Under the pieces are notes generated by a model. The model was not told where the DNA came from and ran no database searches. It worked only from the letters and a program-made list of their open reading frames with translations. Made by a program: the position numbers and the translations under genes. Below, in pieces: positions 1 to 12,400 of a stretch of 64,000 bases of DNA. Each line of letters begins with the position of its first letter. Position 1 is the stretch's first letter. The DNA comes from Salarias fasciatus (lineage: Eukaryota > Chordata > Actinopteri > Blenniiformes > Blenniidae): assembly GCF_902148845.1 (NCBI RefSeq), contig NC_043745.1, positions 33,059,341-33,123,340 of the forward strand, given 5' to 3'.

Positions 1-458
1 TTATTAGTTAAAATTTGACTGCTTAGTCATTTCCTCTTTTTAAGAGCCTTTTTTGTCCAAAATGTTTCACCTGCTACTCAATATTTGGTGTTTTATGTGA
101 TTGAACTGACACTACATTTAGCTCTTTGCTGTTGAGTTGGACTTAACACGAGCAGTGCGGTTACTTTCTGTCTTTTTTCTTTTTTTTTGACCAAAGAACC
201 GATTCAGTAAATGCTGAAATAGTTGTAACATCAGTGAAGTCCCAACACATGTCTCTACATGTGCAGAATAATCCTCCTTCCTGCCATTTTTGTGTTCAAT
301 TGTGTGTTTCAAAAATTAATTTGAAGTCTTTTGCCAAAAAATTAATTAAAGTATTGAGGGCAGAATAGAAAATGTATGGAAACCAATTATCAAGTGTGGA
401 AATCCTATTTGAGACATTGATTCTCCAGCTTAACATGAAATTCTATCTGTTTTTCCAG
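1..458 (+). other. golgb1 intron, 3' part
   Basis: AT-rich sequence upstream of the splice acceptor whose AG is at 457-458. No coding similarity was recognised. The exon that precedes it is outside the window. Confidence 0.75.
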
Positions 459-3400
459 ACACTAAAACAGGAAGCCACAATTGAAACATTACAAGCTGAT
501 CTCGACCAGACGAATGAGGAACTGGACAAAATAAACTCCGCCCATTTAGAAGAACGAGCTCAACTCATTCATGACCTCCAAAGCCGCGAGCGGGAAATTG
601 ACAGTCTCAAAGATATTCTGCTGGAAAAGGACAAGGAGATAACGGCCCTCGCTGGTAACATGGCTGAGTACGCAGAGCAGGTCACTGTTCTGAAGCAGGA
701 GATTAGACTCAAGGAGGAGAGTCTAGTCCATGTGGAAACTGCGCTGAGTAAGGCAGAGAGAGAGGCCATGTTATCAGGGACTCGCAGAGTTCAGATCAGC
801 AGGCCCTGAACAGCAAGATAACCGAGATGGTTGGAAAGCTGAAGGACGCTGAGGAGGAACTTGCCAAGGCTAAAGAGGAGATCGAGTCCAAAGCAGCAGA
901 GGTTAAACAGCTGATAAAGGAAGTCGAAGAAGACAAGAAGACAATTCAGGTCCTTCGAGGGGACGTCCAGAAGCAGATCACAAGTCACAATAATCATCTC
1001 TCTGAATGTGAAACTCACATAGCCTCTCTGAAGGAGCAGCTGGTGGCATCTTCCAAGAAGCTTCATGAGTCAGAAGCGCTCGTCTCGCAGCTCCAGGACA
1101 GCAGCACAAGCAACGAGAAGCTCCAGCAAGAGTTTACAACTAAAGAGCAGACGTATGAAAAAGAGCTGAAATCCTTCAAGGAAGAGCAAAACAGACTTTT
1201 GGCGCAGGTGGAGAAGTACAATGCAAAAGTTGAAACCTTGTCCAAACAGCTGGAGGAGCAAGTGCATAGCGAGGAAAAAGTCAAAAAGACGATTCAAGAG
1301 AAATTAGAAACCATAACAACACTCGAAAGCAAACTCCAAGCAAATGATGAACTGGTCAAAGAAGAGAGGCAGAAGTTTAATAATGAGTTGCAGCTGCGGA
1401 ATACAGAAAACCAGAAACTGAGCAGTGAACTTCAAAGTAAATCTGAAAGTGTCTTAAAACTGAAAAGCCTTTTAAAAGGCACAAAAACAGAAAAGCAGCA
1501 GTTCGAAGAAAAGCTTAAAGGGCTGAATGAGGAGCTCGACCGACAGAAGCAGAGTGTGAAAGAACTCAATGAAAAGGCCGCCTCTGCTCTTGAACTCAAT
1601 GAGAAGCTGGAGAATCAAGTGCGTGGTCTCACAGAAGAGAAAGAACGGCTTCAAGTGGAAGTGACTGAACATGTGGCTCACATATCAGAAGTTACAGCCG
1701 AGCGAGAGTCTCTGCAAACCAAAATATCTGCACTCGAAACACAACTTTCGCAACATGTTAAAGTTATCGAAGGGCTCCAAAAGGACAAAGAGGAATTGAC
1801 TATCCAGACTTCTGAGTTGAATAAAGTTCTTGAGCAAAACACAAACTCCAACTCGGAGATGTTACTCATGAAAACAAATGAGTGTAGTAACCTCGGCCGG
1901 CTACTCAGGGAGAAGGAGGAAGAGGTTGCCCAACTGAATGAACAAATGCAAATTTTACAGCGTGAAGTGGCTGAAAAAGAGCAGATTGCTGTTGATCTAC
2001 GAACACAACTCGAGATCCAGCAAAACCAGCAAGCACAACTTCAAGGAAACTGTGTCTCTGCTTCAAGAACAACAGTCTGGTCTGAAGTCTGGGTTGGTGG
2101 AGAAGGATGAAATGTTGAAACAGAAGCTGCAAGAGTACCAAAGCTTGCAGGATGAACTCAAAACTCAGAAAAATATTGTGTCCAAGGTGCAAACTGAGAC
2201 TGAATCACTAAATGAGGAACGCTCTCAACTTGAGCAGCAACTTGTAGAGAGGGAAGAGTTGTTGAAAAACACAGCCCAAGAGCAGAAGGATGCCAACGAG
2301 ACCATAAAGTCCCTGAAAGACCAGATTAATATCATGGAAGAAGGAACTAAAAAGTTGAAGTCTGAAGCAGAGCAAAGGCAGACGGAGCTGGCTGGCTTAA
2401 CGAGCCACATTCAGGTGATCAGTGAGGAGAACCGCCAGCTTCATGCTTCCTGTGAATCCAGAGAGAAGGAGCTTTCAGAGCAAAGGCAGGCTGCATTTGA
2501 CCTTAATGAACAGCTCAAAACAACTCTCACACAAAACTCCACTTTCAGTGTTACGATTAGCAGCCTGACAGCAGATAATCAGAGGCTACAGGAGGAATTA
2601 GCGCAGAACATGAAATCTCTTTCTGGACTCACCAAAGATAGAGATTTACTCCAAGAAAGAAATGCAGGTCTTGAAAGTCAAATACTAGACAATCAGAAAA
2701 CGATACGCGGCTTGATGCAGGAAAAGGAGGAGCTTACTTTAGTATCTGATGAACTGAAAAAGGTCATCAAGGAAAGTGAACAGTCAAACTCTGCAGGTCT
2801 GTTGGAGAAGACAAACGAATGTGCTCACCTCTCTAAATTGTTGCAGCAGAAGGAAGAACAGTCCCACGATCTAGAAAACCAAGTTGATAGCTTAAAAACA
2901 CAAGTTGGGCAGCTCAATACATTCTTAAGTGACAAAGAGCAAGTGGTGTCAGAGCAGTCATCACAGCTCGAGGCTCAGCAAAACCAGCTACTGCAGCTTC
3001 AGGATACCATATCTATGCTTAAGGAGCAAGGAACTGTTTTGAAGTCAGGGCTCATGGAGAAAGATGCAATGTTACAGCAAAAAGTGGAAGAATTTGCCGT
3101 TTCTCAAAATGAAGCCAGGCAGCAGCTAGACCGCATGTCAAGGATGCAGGAGGAGGTAGAATCACTCCAGCAGCATGTCAGAAACCAAACGAGAGTTAGA
3201 AAAGAAAGATGAAGCTTTCAGACAAGCAGCAGTGAGATTCAAGCCAAAAGGATGAGCTAAAGAAGCGAAATGAGTCTGTTGTGTCACTCAGCAGTCAGCT
3301 TGGGGGCATGAATGAAAATGTAGAGAAATGGAGGCTGAAATTGCCAGATTGAAGTCGTCCATTCAGCAGCTTGGACACAGAAAATCATCAGGCTGGTGCA

Positions 3401-6400
3401 GGAAGAGGACCAAAGAAAGGCAGAATCATCGATTTCAAAGACAACATTCCAAGCACTGAAGGAGCAGATACAAGACTGAAATCTGACTTCAGAACACAGT
3501 AACAGAGATGTCAAAAGCACAGGAACAAGTCACAACCCTCAAAGCAACAGTTGCTGACAGAGACAAGGTGCTACAAACAACATGCTCAGAGAATGAGACG
3601 GTCAATTTGGGCCATGCAGGAAAAGACGATGCCCTGCGGCAAAACGAGGACTTAATTCAGCAGCTCAAAATTAAGATCACAGAGGCAGGAACAGCAGCTT
3701 AAACAGAGAGAAGATGAAAGCGTCAGCTTACAAAGACATGTGTCAGAGCTCGAAGGGATCTGTAGGTCAACTCAGGGGCCAACTTGACAGTTTGACTTCA
3801 GAGTCAGTTGAACTCAAGATACTCTGGAGAAGAAGGAACAGTCGATTCTTGAATATCAAAGTCACTCCACCTCTACCGTGGAAATCTTAATTCACATCTA
3901 CAAGCCAAAATGCGAATGTGAGAGCCTGAAAGAACACATTTCTCACCTTGAAGAGTCCGTCTCGAAGCTCAACAGTACCCTCCAAGTGCAAATGTCTGAA
4001 GTAAAAAACCTTAATGAGGCCTTGGAAGAAAAAGAGGCTGCGCTTTCCAATCTTTCCACATCTCTGCAGGATATTCAGAAAAGAGCAGATGAGGCCTCAC
4101 TCTTTAAAACCCAGTTCATGGAAAGCACAGAGATGGTGTCACAACTGCAGAGTCAAATTCAGCAGCTGTCTGTCGAGTCTGGAAACCTCAGAAAGTCTGC
4201 AGAAGAAACACAAAGTGCCTTCAACAACCTACAAGACAAATATGCTGCTAATTTAGAGGAGCTACAGAATGTGAGGCAGCAGCTCTCAGAAAGGACTGAG
4301 GAAGTGTCCAGTCTTAGAACGTCATTAGATGGGTCCAGTAGTGAACATCAAACAGCAACGACGACAATAGAAACCTTGAGACAGGAATTATCAGAGATCC
4401 GTCAGAAACTTGACAAAACTGAAATCATGAACTCCAACCTGTTAAAGGAAAAAGAAGAAGCTCTTGCTTCTCATCAATCAAACGTGTCTCAGCTGACCAT
4501 CGAAATAGACAGACTGAAATCACAGCATCTTCAGGTCGCTGCACAAATGAACGCACTGGCTGAAAATCTTGAGCAGAGAGAAATGGCTCTTCACGCAATC
4601 AATAGTCAGTATGCCGCCCAGGCCAAACACGCGTCTCAGCTGGTGTCAGAAATGCAAAAACTGGAAGAGCAAAACAAGCGGTTGACAGATGAGCTGAGTT
4701 TGTCAAAGGAAGAGCACCAGAAGCTTCAAGCTGCTGCCAAGAACGAAAACACAAATTTGCAAGAGGAATTTAGGAAACTTGTTGGCGAAAAAGAGGACTT
4801 GGAGAGGCGATATCATCAGATATGTGCGTCACAAGGGGAGCTGCAGGTTCAGATGGAGCAGAAGTCCAACAGCATGAGCCAGATAATGGAGCAAATGGCG
4901 TCCGAGAAGCAGAACCTCCAAGAAAAGGTTAGTGCAAAAGATGAGGAAATTACTCATTTAGAAGAAAATGTTAAAAAGATTGAACAGATTTTGCAGGACT
5001 CTGAGAAAGAGTGGTTGTTAGTTCTGGACAGAGAAAAGCAAGAGAAGAATCTCCTTGCAGAACAGTTGATAAGTGTTGAAAATGAAATGAAATCTAAAGA
5101 TGTTTAAAGTAATTGCTTTGAAACAAGACTTGGATAGATTGCAGGACAAACTAGCAGAGGCATCATCAGCCATTAGACTTGGTTCTGATCAGCTGAGTGC
5201 AAAAGAGTCTGAAGCTTCAGCTTCCAGGGTTCAACTTGAGAAAATGTTGGCATCTATCCAGGATAAGGATACTGAAAACATTAAATTGAAAGAGTATCTA
5301 AAAACTGTGGAAAATGAGTTAGGAGAACTTTTAGCAAGACAAAAGGACACAAATTCCTCTGGTTTGCCACAGACTGTGGTTGAGGCAGCTGCTTCGAATG
5401 AAGAAAAGGTCTCCTTACAGGACATGATAAAAGGTTTGAAGAAAAGTCATCAGTCTGAGGTGGACTCTTTGAGGAGTGAGTTGGCTGAAACTGTTGCACA
5501 GTTGCAAAACACACAGAGTAATCTTGAAAAGGGAGAGATTAGTAATGATGAGAAGGGTCAACAAGTAGCTGTTCTGCAAAATACTGTAGAGAATTTACAG
5601 GCTCAGCTTCACGCTGAGGTGGAGAACATGAAAGAAGCTACAGTTAAATACTCTTCTTTACTAAATGAACTGGAAGCAAAAGATGAGCGCATAAACTGTA
5701 TGAGCATTCAGATAAGTCAACAGAAGGAATTACTGGCCGGACTTAGTCAGCAGCTGAAAGATAAAGATGCCTCTATTGTCCAAGTCATGGAGTCAGCTTC
5801 AAATGAGAGAGTTAAACTTGGTGAGGAAAACAGTTCCCTGTTGGTACAATTAGAGACTATTGAGCAATCTTATAAAATCACTACCAAGAAACTTGAGGAG
5901 TTAGAAGAACATTTTACAACCTCCCAAAATGAAATTCAGACTTTGAACTCAGAAAAACTTGAGTTCCTCAAGGAAAAAACTGATCTACAAGGGGAAGTTG
6001 CAAAGGTTTCTAAAGAAAGAGATGTGATTAAGAAGAAGCTTCAGGCTGCTCTCGTTGTGAGAAAAGATCTGCTGAAGAGAATTGATGAATATGAAAGCCA
6101 AAAAGAGGAGTGTGTGAACAGCAAAACAGAGGTTTCTCAGTTGCAAGATAAACTACAAGAATTCACAAATCAAGCAAAAGCTACTGAAAAAATGTTTGAA
6201 GAAAATGTTTCTCTTCTTGAAAAGAAACTTCTTGATAAAGAATCAGAGATACTTGAATACAAAACACAACGCGAAAGACTTGTGGAACAAATTACGTCAG
6301 AAAAAGAAATTTTGCAGTCTGCATTACATGAGAAAGAAGTCAATTTGTGTGATGTCTCTCAAATGGTCAATGAGAAAGATTCCTTTATCAAGCAATTGCA

Positions 6401-9400
6401 GTCCAGTGCCATTGAGAAGGAAGGTGCCTTTGAGCGTGACAGAAACCATTTGATGCTGAAAGTGGAAGAGCTTCAAAATGAAGTAAAAAAATGTAGAGAA
6501 GAGTTGCAGGGAAAATCTTCATCCAGTGCCAGTGTTGTCGATCTGGAGAATGAGCTTGCCCAGTTAAAGTCAGAAAAGGCGACCCTCCAGAAGAAGGCCC
6601 AGGCTGCTTTGCTTGCACGAAAAGAGACCCTGAAGAAAGCCCAAGAAAGTGGGAAGAAATTAACTCAAGAGCTAGCTGAACTCAAAGATGACTACAAGGC
6701 TCTGTTGGAGCAACATTGTCAGCAGACAAATGAGCTCAATGCAATCCAGTTGAAAGCAGACGAGAAGACCCGGGAGCTTGAGGAGCTTCATAAAACATCT
6801 TTGGCCTACCTGGATGAACTGGAAACTCTAAGACAGCTTGTTGAAGAGAGGGACAAAACCCTACACGTTTTGAAGATGTCATTAGCTGAGAAAGAGAGCC
6901 AGTGTCATTCCATGTCTAATCTGCAAGCAGAGCTAGAGACTATGAAATCCAGATTTGAGACCATTTCTTTTGAGATGTCAAGTAAAGATGAGGCGCTCGT
7001 TGTCATGAAGCAAACAGTGGAAGCTTTAACGTCAAAGGTAAATGCGTTACAAAGTGATTTAGAAAAAGCTGAAGCTGAAATAAAACTTAAAACTGAGAAG
7101 GTTAAGAATTATCAGGAAATAATTAAAGATGTTGAGGTCAAGGCACAACAGGAGAATCAAGTACTATTGAGTAAATATGTTGCTTTGGAAAATGAGCTCA
7201 ATATCAACTCATCTGCATTGGAGGAGCAGAAACAAACAAATAAACATGACCATGATGCTTTGCTGGAAGAAAAGGAGGCCCTTCTGGAGCAGAGTAATCA
7301 GTTGAGAGTGGAATTAAACACAGCAGTTACTTTACTTTCAGAGAAATCCTCAGAAATTTTAACCATCCAAAAGACATTGACAGAGACACAGGAGCAGCTC
7401 AGTGACGAGAAAGATGTTTTGACCAAGGAGCTTGACAAGTTGCAGCTGCATTATGCCGATACACAAAAACATTTTGAATCATTAAGGCAAGAAAAAGAAA
7501 ATGCTGAAAAATTAATTGGTGAGCTCAGACAAGAGGTAACAACACTGAGCAGGCAGCTGAAGGAGAGCGAACAACAGCTTGAGAAAACAAGCTCAGCGGG
7601 CGTCATGCTGGAAAGTGAAAGCAGAGGCGAGATTTGGTCATCTCAAAATTCTGCCGAAAACTTTGAGGAGAAACTGAAGGAGGGAGAGACAGCCCTGTCA
7701 GCCTCTCAGGCTCAAGTACAAGAGAAAGAAAGTTTGATTGCTGCACTTGAACTGCAGTTACAGCAACAAATTAAAATGCATGAAGCTGTGGTTGATAAAA
7801 TGAGAATAGAGTCAGAAGAACTTAAAAAATCTCAGGAGGAGAGCACTAGGGTAAATGATCAGGACAGTCAGAGTAAAATTTCTCTCCTGACCAGAAAACT
7901 GCAAGCAGCCCTTGTTTCCAGGAAGGACCTCATGAAAGAAAGTGCAACACTCAAAGAAGAAATAGAAAAGCTTTCATCAGGAAATAAAGCAAAGGAAGCA
8001 GAGTATTTGGCACTGGAAGCATCAGTATCAAAGTTAAAACAGGAAAATCTCAATCTGGAAAGCTCAATATCATCTGTCACACAAGAAAAAGAGCGTATTA
8101 GTGATGAAGTGGATCGCGTCCTTAATGATAATCACAGTCTTTCTGCAGCCTGTGAGAGTTTGAAGTCCACCATTGAGAACATCACTCAACAGAAACAAGC
8201 CTTTTCATGCCAGCTTGAGTCTTTGAAAGACTCTCAGACAGAAGAACTCTCGAAATGGAAGTCGAAGCATGCAGAGCTCAAACAGGAGTACGAGTCTCTT
8301 TTACAAGCTTATGAAAATGTGAGCAGCGAAATGGATAAAATGAGGCAGCTTTTAGAGGGAGCTAAAAGAGAGAGACAGGAAGCCCTTCGAAAAACACACA
8401 AACATGAGACTGAAAAGGAACAGTTGGAAAAGCAGGTCAGGGAAATGGAGGAGGAAAATGAAAAAATGAAGGAGAGAATGCTCACATTTTCTCAAGATGA
8501 ACATCAGAAGATTAAAGAACTGGAGGTGCAGAATCAGAATCTTAAAAAGGAGCTGATTGAGCTTGATGTCAATCACAGAAATACAATGAGTGAGCTACAA
8601 AATCAAAAGCAGCTACTGGAAGCTGAAATTTACCAACTGAAGGAATCTTCAGACACTCTTAAAGTAAAACTCACTGATATTGAAGCTGAAAATAGTCAAC
8701 TGGCAGAAAAAGTTCAAGAGGCCAGTATGTCATTAGAAAAGAAGGAATTTGACTCAAATACACACACAAACACCTTGCAGCTTAAATTTGATGAAGCTCT
8801 CAGTTTGAACAATTCACTCACTGCCCAAATTAAAGCCCAAAAAACAGAACTTGGTGCCCAGTTGGAAATAAGTAACTTGTTGCAACAGGAGAAGCAAAAC
8901 CTCTCTGAAAGAATTGAGAAGATCATAAATGATCATGAAATGCAGTTGGCAAAGAAAGATGAGGCCATTAAAGGGCTCAAAGATGTTATCAATAGACACA
9001 GCCAAGAGACTATTAATCTAAACGAGAAGGTGAGAATCCTGGAGGATGACAAGTCTCTTCTGCAGGAAGAGCTTGAAAATGCTCAAGAGATTTCAGACAA
9101 AGTGAAAAATGAAAATGAATATTTGGAAACTGTCATACTCAAGAACTCTGAGAGAATTGATGAGCTGACAGAGTCCCTCAATATCTTGCAAACTCAAAAT
9201 TCACAGCTGTCTACTCAGCTTGCAGCGAGTAAGGAGATGAGCAATCAGGTTCGGCAGGAAAAAGAACAGGAGCAGCTGAAATTAGTCAGAGAACTGGAAG
9301 AAAAACTTAAAACAGTCCAGAGAGGAAGCGAGGGAACGAAGAACGTCAGAAAAGAACTACAGGAGCTCCTCAAAGAAAAGCACCAGGAGATAAACCAGCT

Positions 9401-12400
9401 GCAGCAGAACTGCATTAAATACCAGGAGCTGATTTTAGATCTCGAGAGCTCTTTGAAAAGCTCACAGTCAGCCTGTGAACTACTAGAGAAAGATCTGAAG
9501 AAAAGCTCAGAAAAGATACTGACTTTAGAAGAGAAGTGTAAACAGGTTGAAGATGAGCTGCTGACCAACACCAATCTATTGAAGGATGTCAAGGAGAAGA
9601 TGGAAAGTATTAAGTCTGAAAGGGATCAGCTGGCTCTCCAAGTCTCTCAGCATGCCAGACAAACTGAGAACCTGGTTGTGGAAAAAACTAATTCGCTACA
9701 AACTGCTGACGAAAGTCAAGCAAACTCTTATTTGGAGAATCAGTTTGTGTTACAGCAGCAGCTTGAAGACCTCAAGAACTTAAAAGACAAAGAAAGTCAA
9801 AAAGTGGATGAGCTTAGGCAGCAGCTGGACTCTCAGCATCTACAGATACATACTCTAAAGAGGGCAGCAGAGACCAGCGAAGCAAAGCTGTCCGCTTTAT
9901 CTTCCACTCCCCAAGGGTCAGACGCCTCTAAACTCTGGAACGAGCTCTATCAAAAGACCTTGCATGAGAAAGATAATCAGCTTCTCGAACAGGGCTTCAT
10001 GATCAAAAGATTCTTGGAGGACATGAGAGTCAAAGATAAAGAGGTAAATGAAGTTCGAGTGACCAAGTCACGGTTGGAGAGGACGCTTAATGAGTACTCG
10101 GTTGCTGCTGCTGCACAGCAGAGACAGCTGTTTGTTATGAGTGCAAGCAATGCCGAACTCACCGAGACTGCAGAGCTGAGGACTGTGCAACTAAAAGAAC
10201 TCAGCGCTGAACTGGAAAGAATAGAGCAAGATAAAAACAGTCTGATTCGTCAGCTCGCAGATAAAGATGACATGATTTCCCAAATGCAGCTTAATCTCCA
10301 CCAAATGGAAAAAACAAACGCAGACACAGATTCTCAGCTGCAACTCCTACAGTCTCAAAATGACAAGATTCGGGCTGATTTTGAGAAACAAGAAGGAATA
10401 GCTCTGCAACTGAAAACTCTTCTCCAGAGTAAAGATGCTGAGATCTCCTCCCTGCTGTCCTGTAAGGAAGGCCAGATGTCAGGATATCTCGAGCAGCTCC
10501 AAACCAACTATCGCACCCAGGTGTCAGTTTATGAGGACAGACTAACGTCTTTACGTTACCAAAGGGAAAAGTCTGAGAAGGAATTAAGAGGACTCGAGGC
10601 TAAGGTCAAGAGTTTGCAAATTAAAGTGAACAGATCTGTACAGGAAAAGGAGCAAATGGCAGCTAAGATGGAATCATTCAAAAACTCAATGGTGTCTTTA
10701 CAAAGCGAAAGAGAACGCCTTATATCACAAAACAGAATTCTTGAAGCAAAGGCCCAGTTAGGGTTGAAGGGCAAAGAGGGCTTTGCCGATGGTGAAGGCG
10801 GTGCAGCCAAAGGCCTTAAACATGAGATACGAAAACTGCTCCATCAGATGGATGATCTCAATTCAGAGAACGCTATGCTCAGGGCTCAGCTGGTTCGATA
10901 CCGAGAGGATTTAAATCAAGTTTTATCCCTCAAGGACAACCAGTTGAAGGTGCTGCTGAAAAAACAGCAGGATGTGATCAAAAGTCTTGAAATGCAGAAG
11001 ACTGTGTCAGAAAAGCAGCACAGAGAATCTCGGTTAGAGTTCCAAAGGGAAGAGGAGACAAGCAATGCATTAAAAGCGGAAAACTCCAAGCTAAAATCTC
11101 AGGTGTCGAAGCTGGAAGCTGAAGTTTTGACTCAGAGGAAGGAGAGAGCCATCACGAACGAGGGCAGAGTGATTGTTGACCTTCAGGATGCTGTGGCAGC
11201 CAAAGCAGCCGAATGCAACGATCTGCAACAAAAGCTCCTTTCTCAGAAAATCTCTTTGGATGAGCTCAAAGGCAAAATGGAGCAGCTTGAAAGTGAAACT
11301 GACAAAAAACTGTCTGAAGCTGAGGACCGATACAACAGTGAACTGGATGGCTTTGAACGAGAGGTGGAAGTAATGAGAAGCGAAAGAGAGACTGCAGATC
11401 AGAGGGTGGCAGACCTCGCCAGAGACCTGCTCGAAATGGAGCAGCAGTTATCTGTGGCAAAGTTACAAAGTAAAGACTTGAAGACTCAGAATGAATCCCT
11501 GTGCAAAGCCATGGCTGCTCTGCAGAACGACCGGGATCAGCTCATTGAGGACTTCAAGATCCTCAGGAACCGATATGATGAAGAACTTCGAGAGACTCAG
11601 GCAGCCTTAAATAAAGTCGAGCGCAGTCTGCAAGATGCCACTTCAGATCTCGCTATGTTTGCCAAGGAGAGGGACATTCTCGTTCATAAATTGAAAGCCT
11701 TAGAAAGCAAAGATCCACCCATAGAGCTGAACAAGCTGCTGGGCGAGCTCTCAAAGGCTCTGTCAGAAAAGGAAAGAGATTTAAAGAAAACGATGTTGGA
11801 GAATGATAGTTACAGCAGGCAGCTGTCGGCCTTCTCTAGATCCATGGCCAGTCTGCAGAACGATCGCGACAGGCTGATGGACGAGGTGCTCGAGGCGAAA
11901 CGAACGGCCCAGACCAGGCAAGGGGCGAGTCCAGAGAGTGTTACAGGGGCGAGTGTGGAAAAGTTAAAGAGCAGCAGTGTCAATGCCAACCAGAGTGAGA
12001 CAGATGGGCCGGTAAGTCAAGTCATCAGCTGTCGTTTGAGTTGGGCTGTTGCTTGCACTTCTGTTACCGGCTGTGGGCGTCTGTTCTTTACCATCAGCAT
12101 GCAGGATACAGTCAGGTGTCTGTTTTGTGGCGCGCATACCATTGATACCACTCGCATGGTGTTTCATATTTTTCTTTTATTTAACTTTTGACTGGAGTCA
12201 TGGGCTGCATCAAAAAAAGGATGGTGTTTTTTGCATAAAAGTAAAGCCAAAATGGAAACTTGTTTGATGAGTGAATGCTTGTGATGTCTTTTGGGACCAA
12301 GCTGCCTTGAGGTCCTGCCCAGATACCAACCTGAACAAATCACAAGTTAACTACTCACTGAGAGCAGCTGCCAATCATCATAAATGACAATTTTGATGCA

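Noticed and set aside
9245-9592. Open frame of 115 residues on the minus strand within golgb1
   Set aside because: Ser/Cys/Phe-rich text antisense to a Lys/Glu/Gln coiled coil; a codon-complement shadow with no family feature.
459-12011. Reading golgb1 as a pseudogene because of the frame breaks
   Set aside because: Seven kilobases of open frame, seven intact downstream exons in phase and a preserved membrane anchor argue for a live gene with local sequence error.
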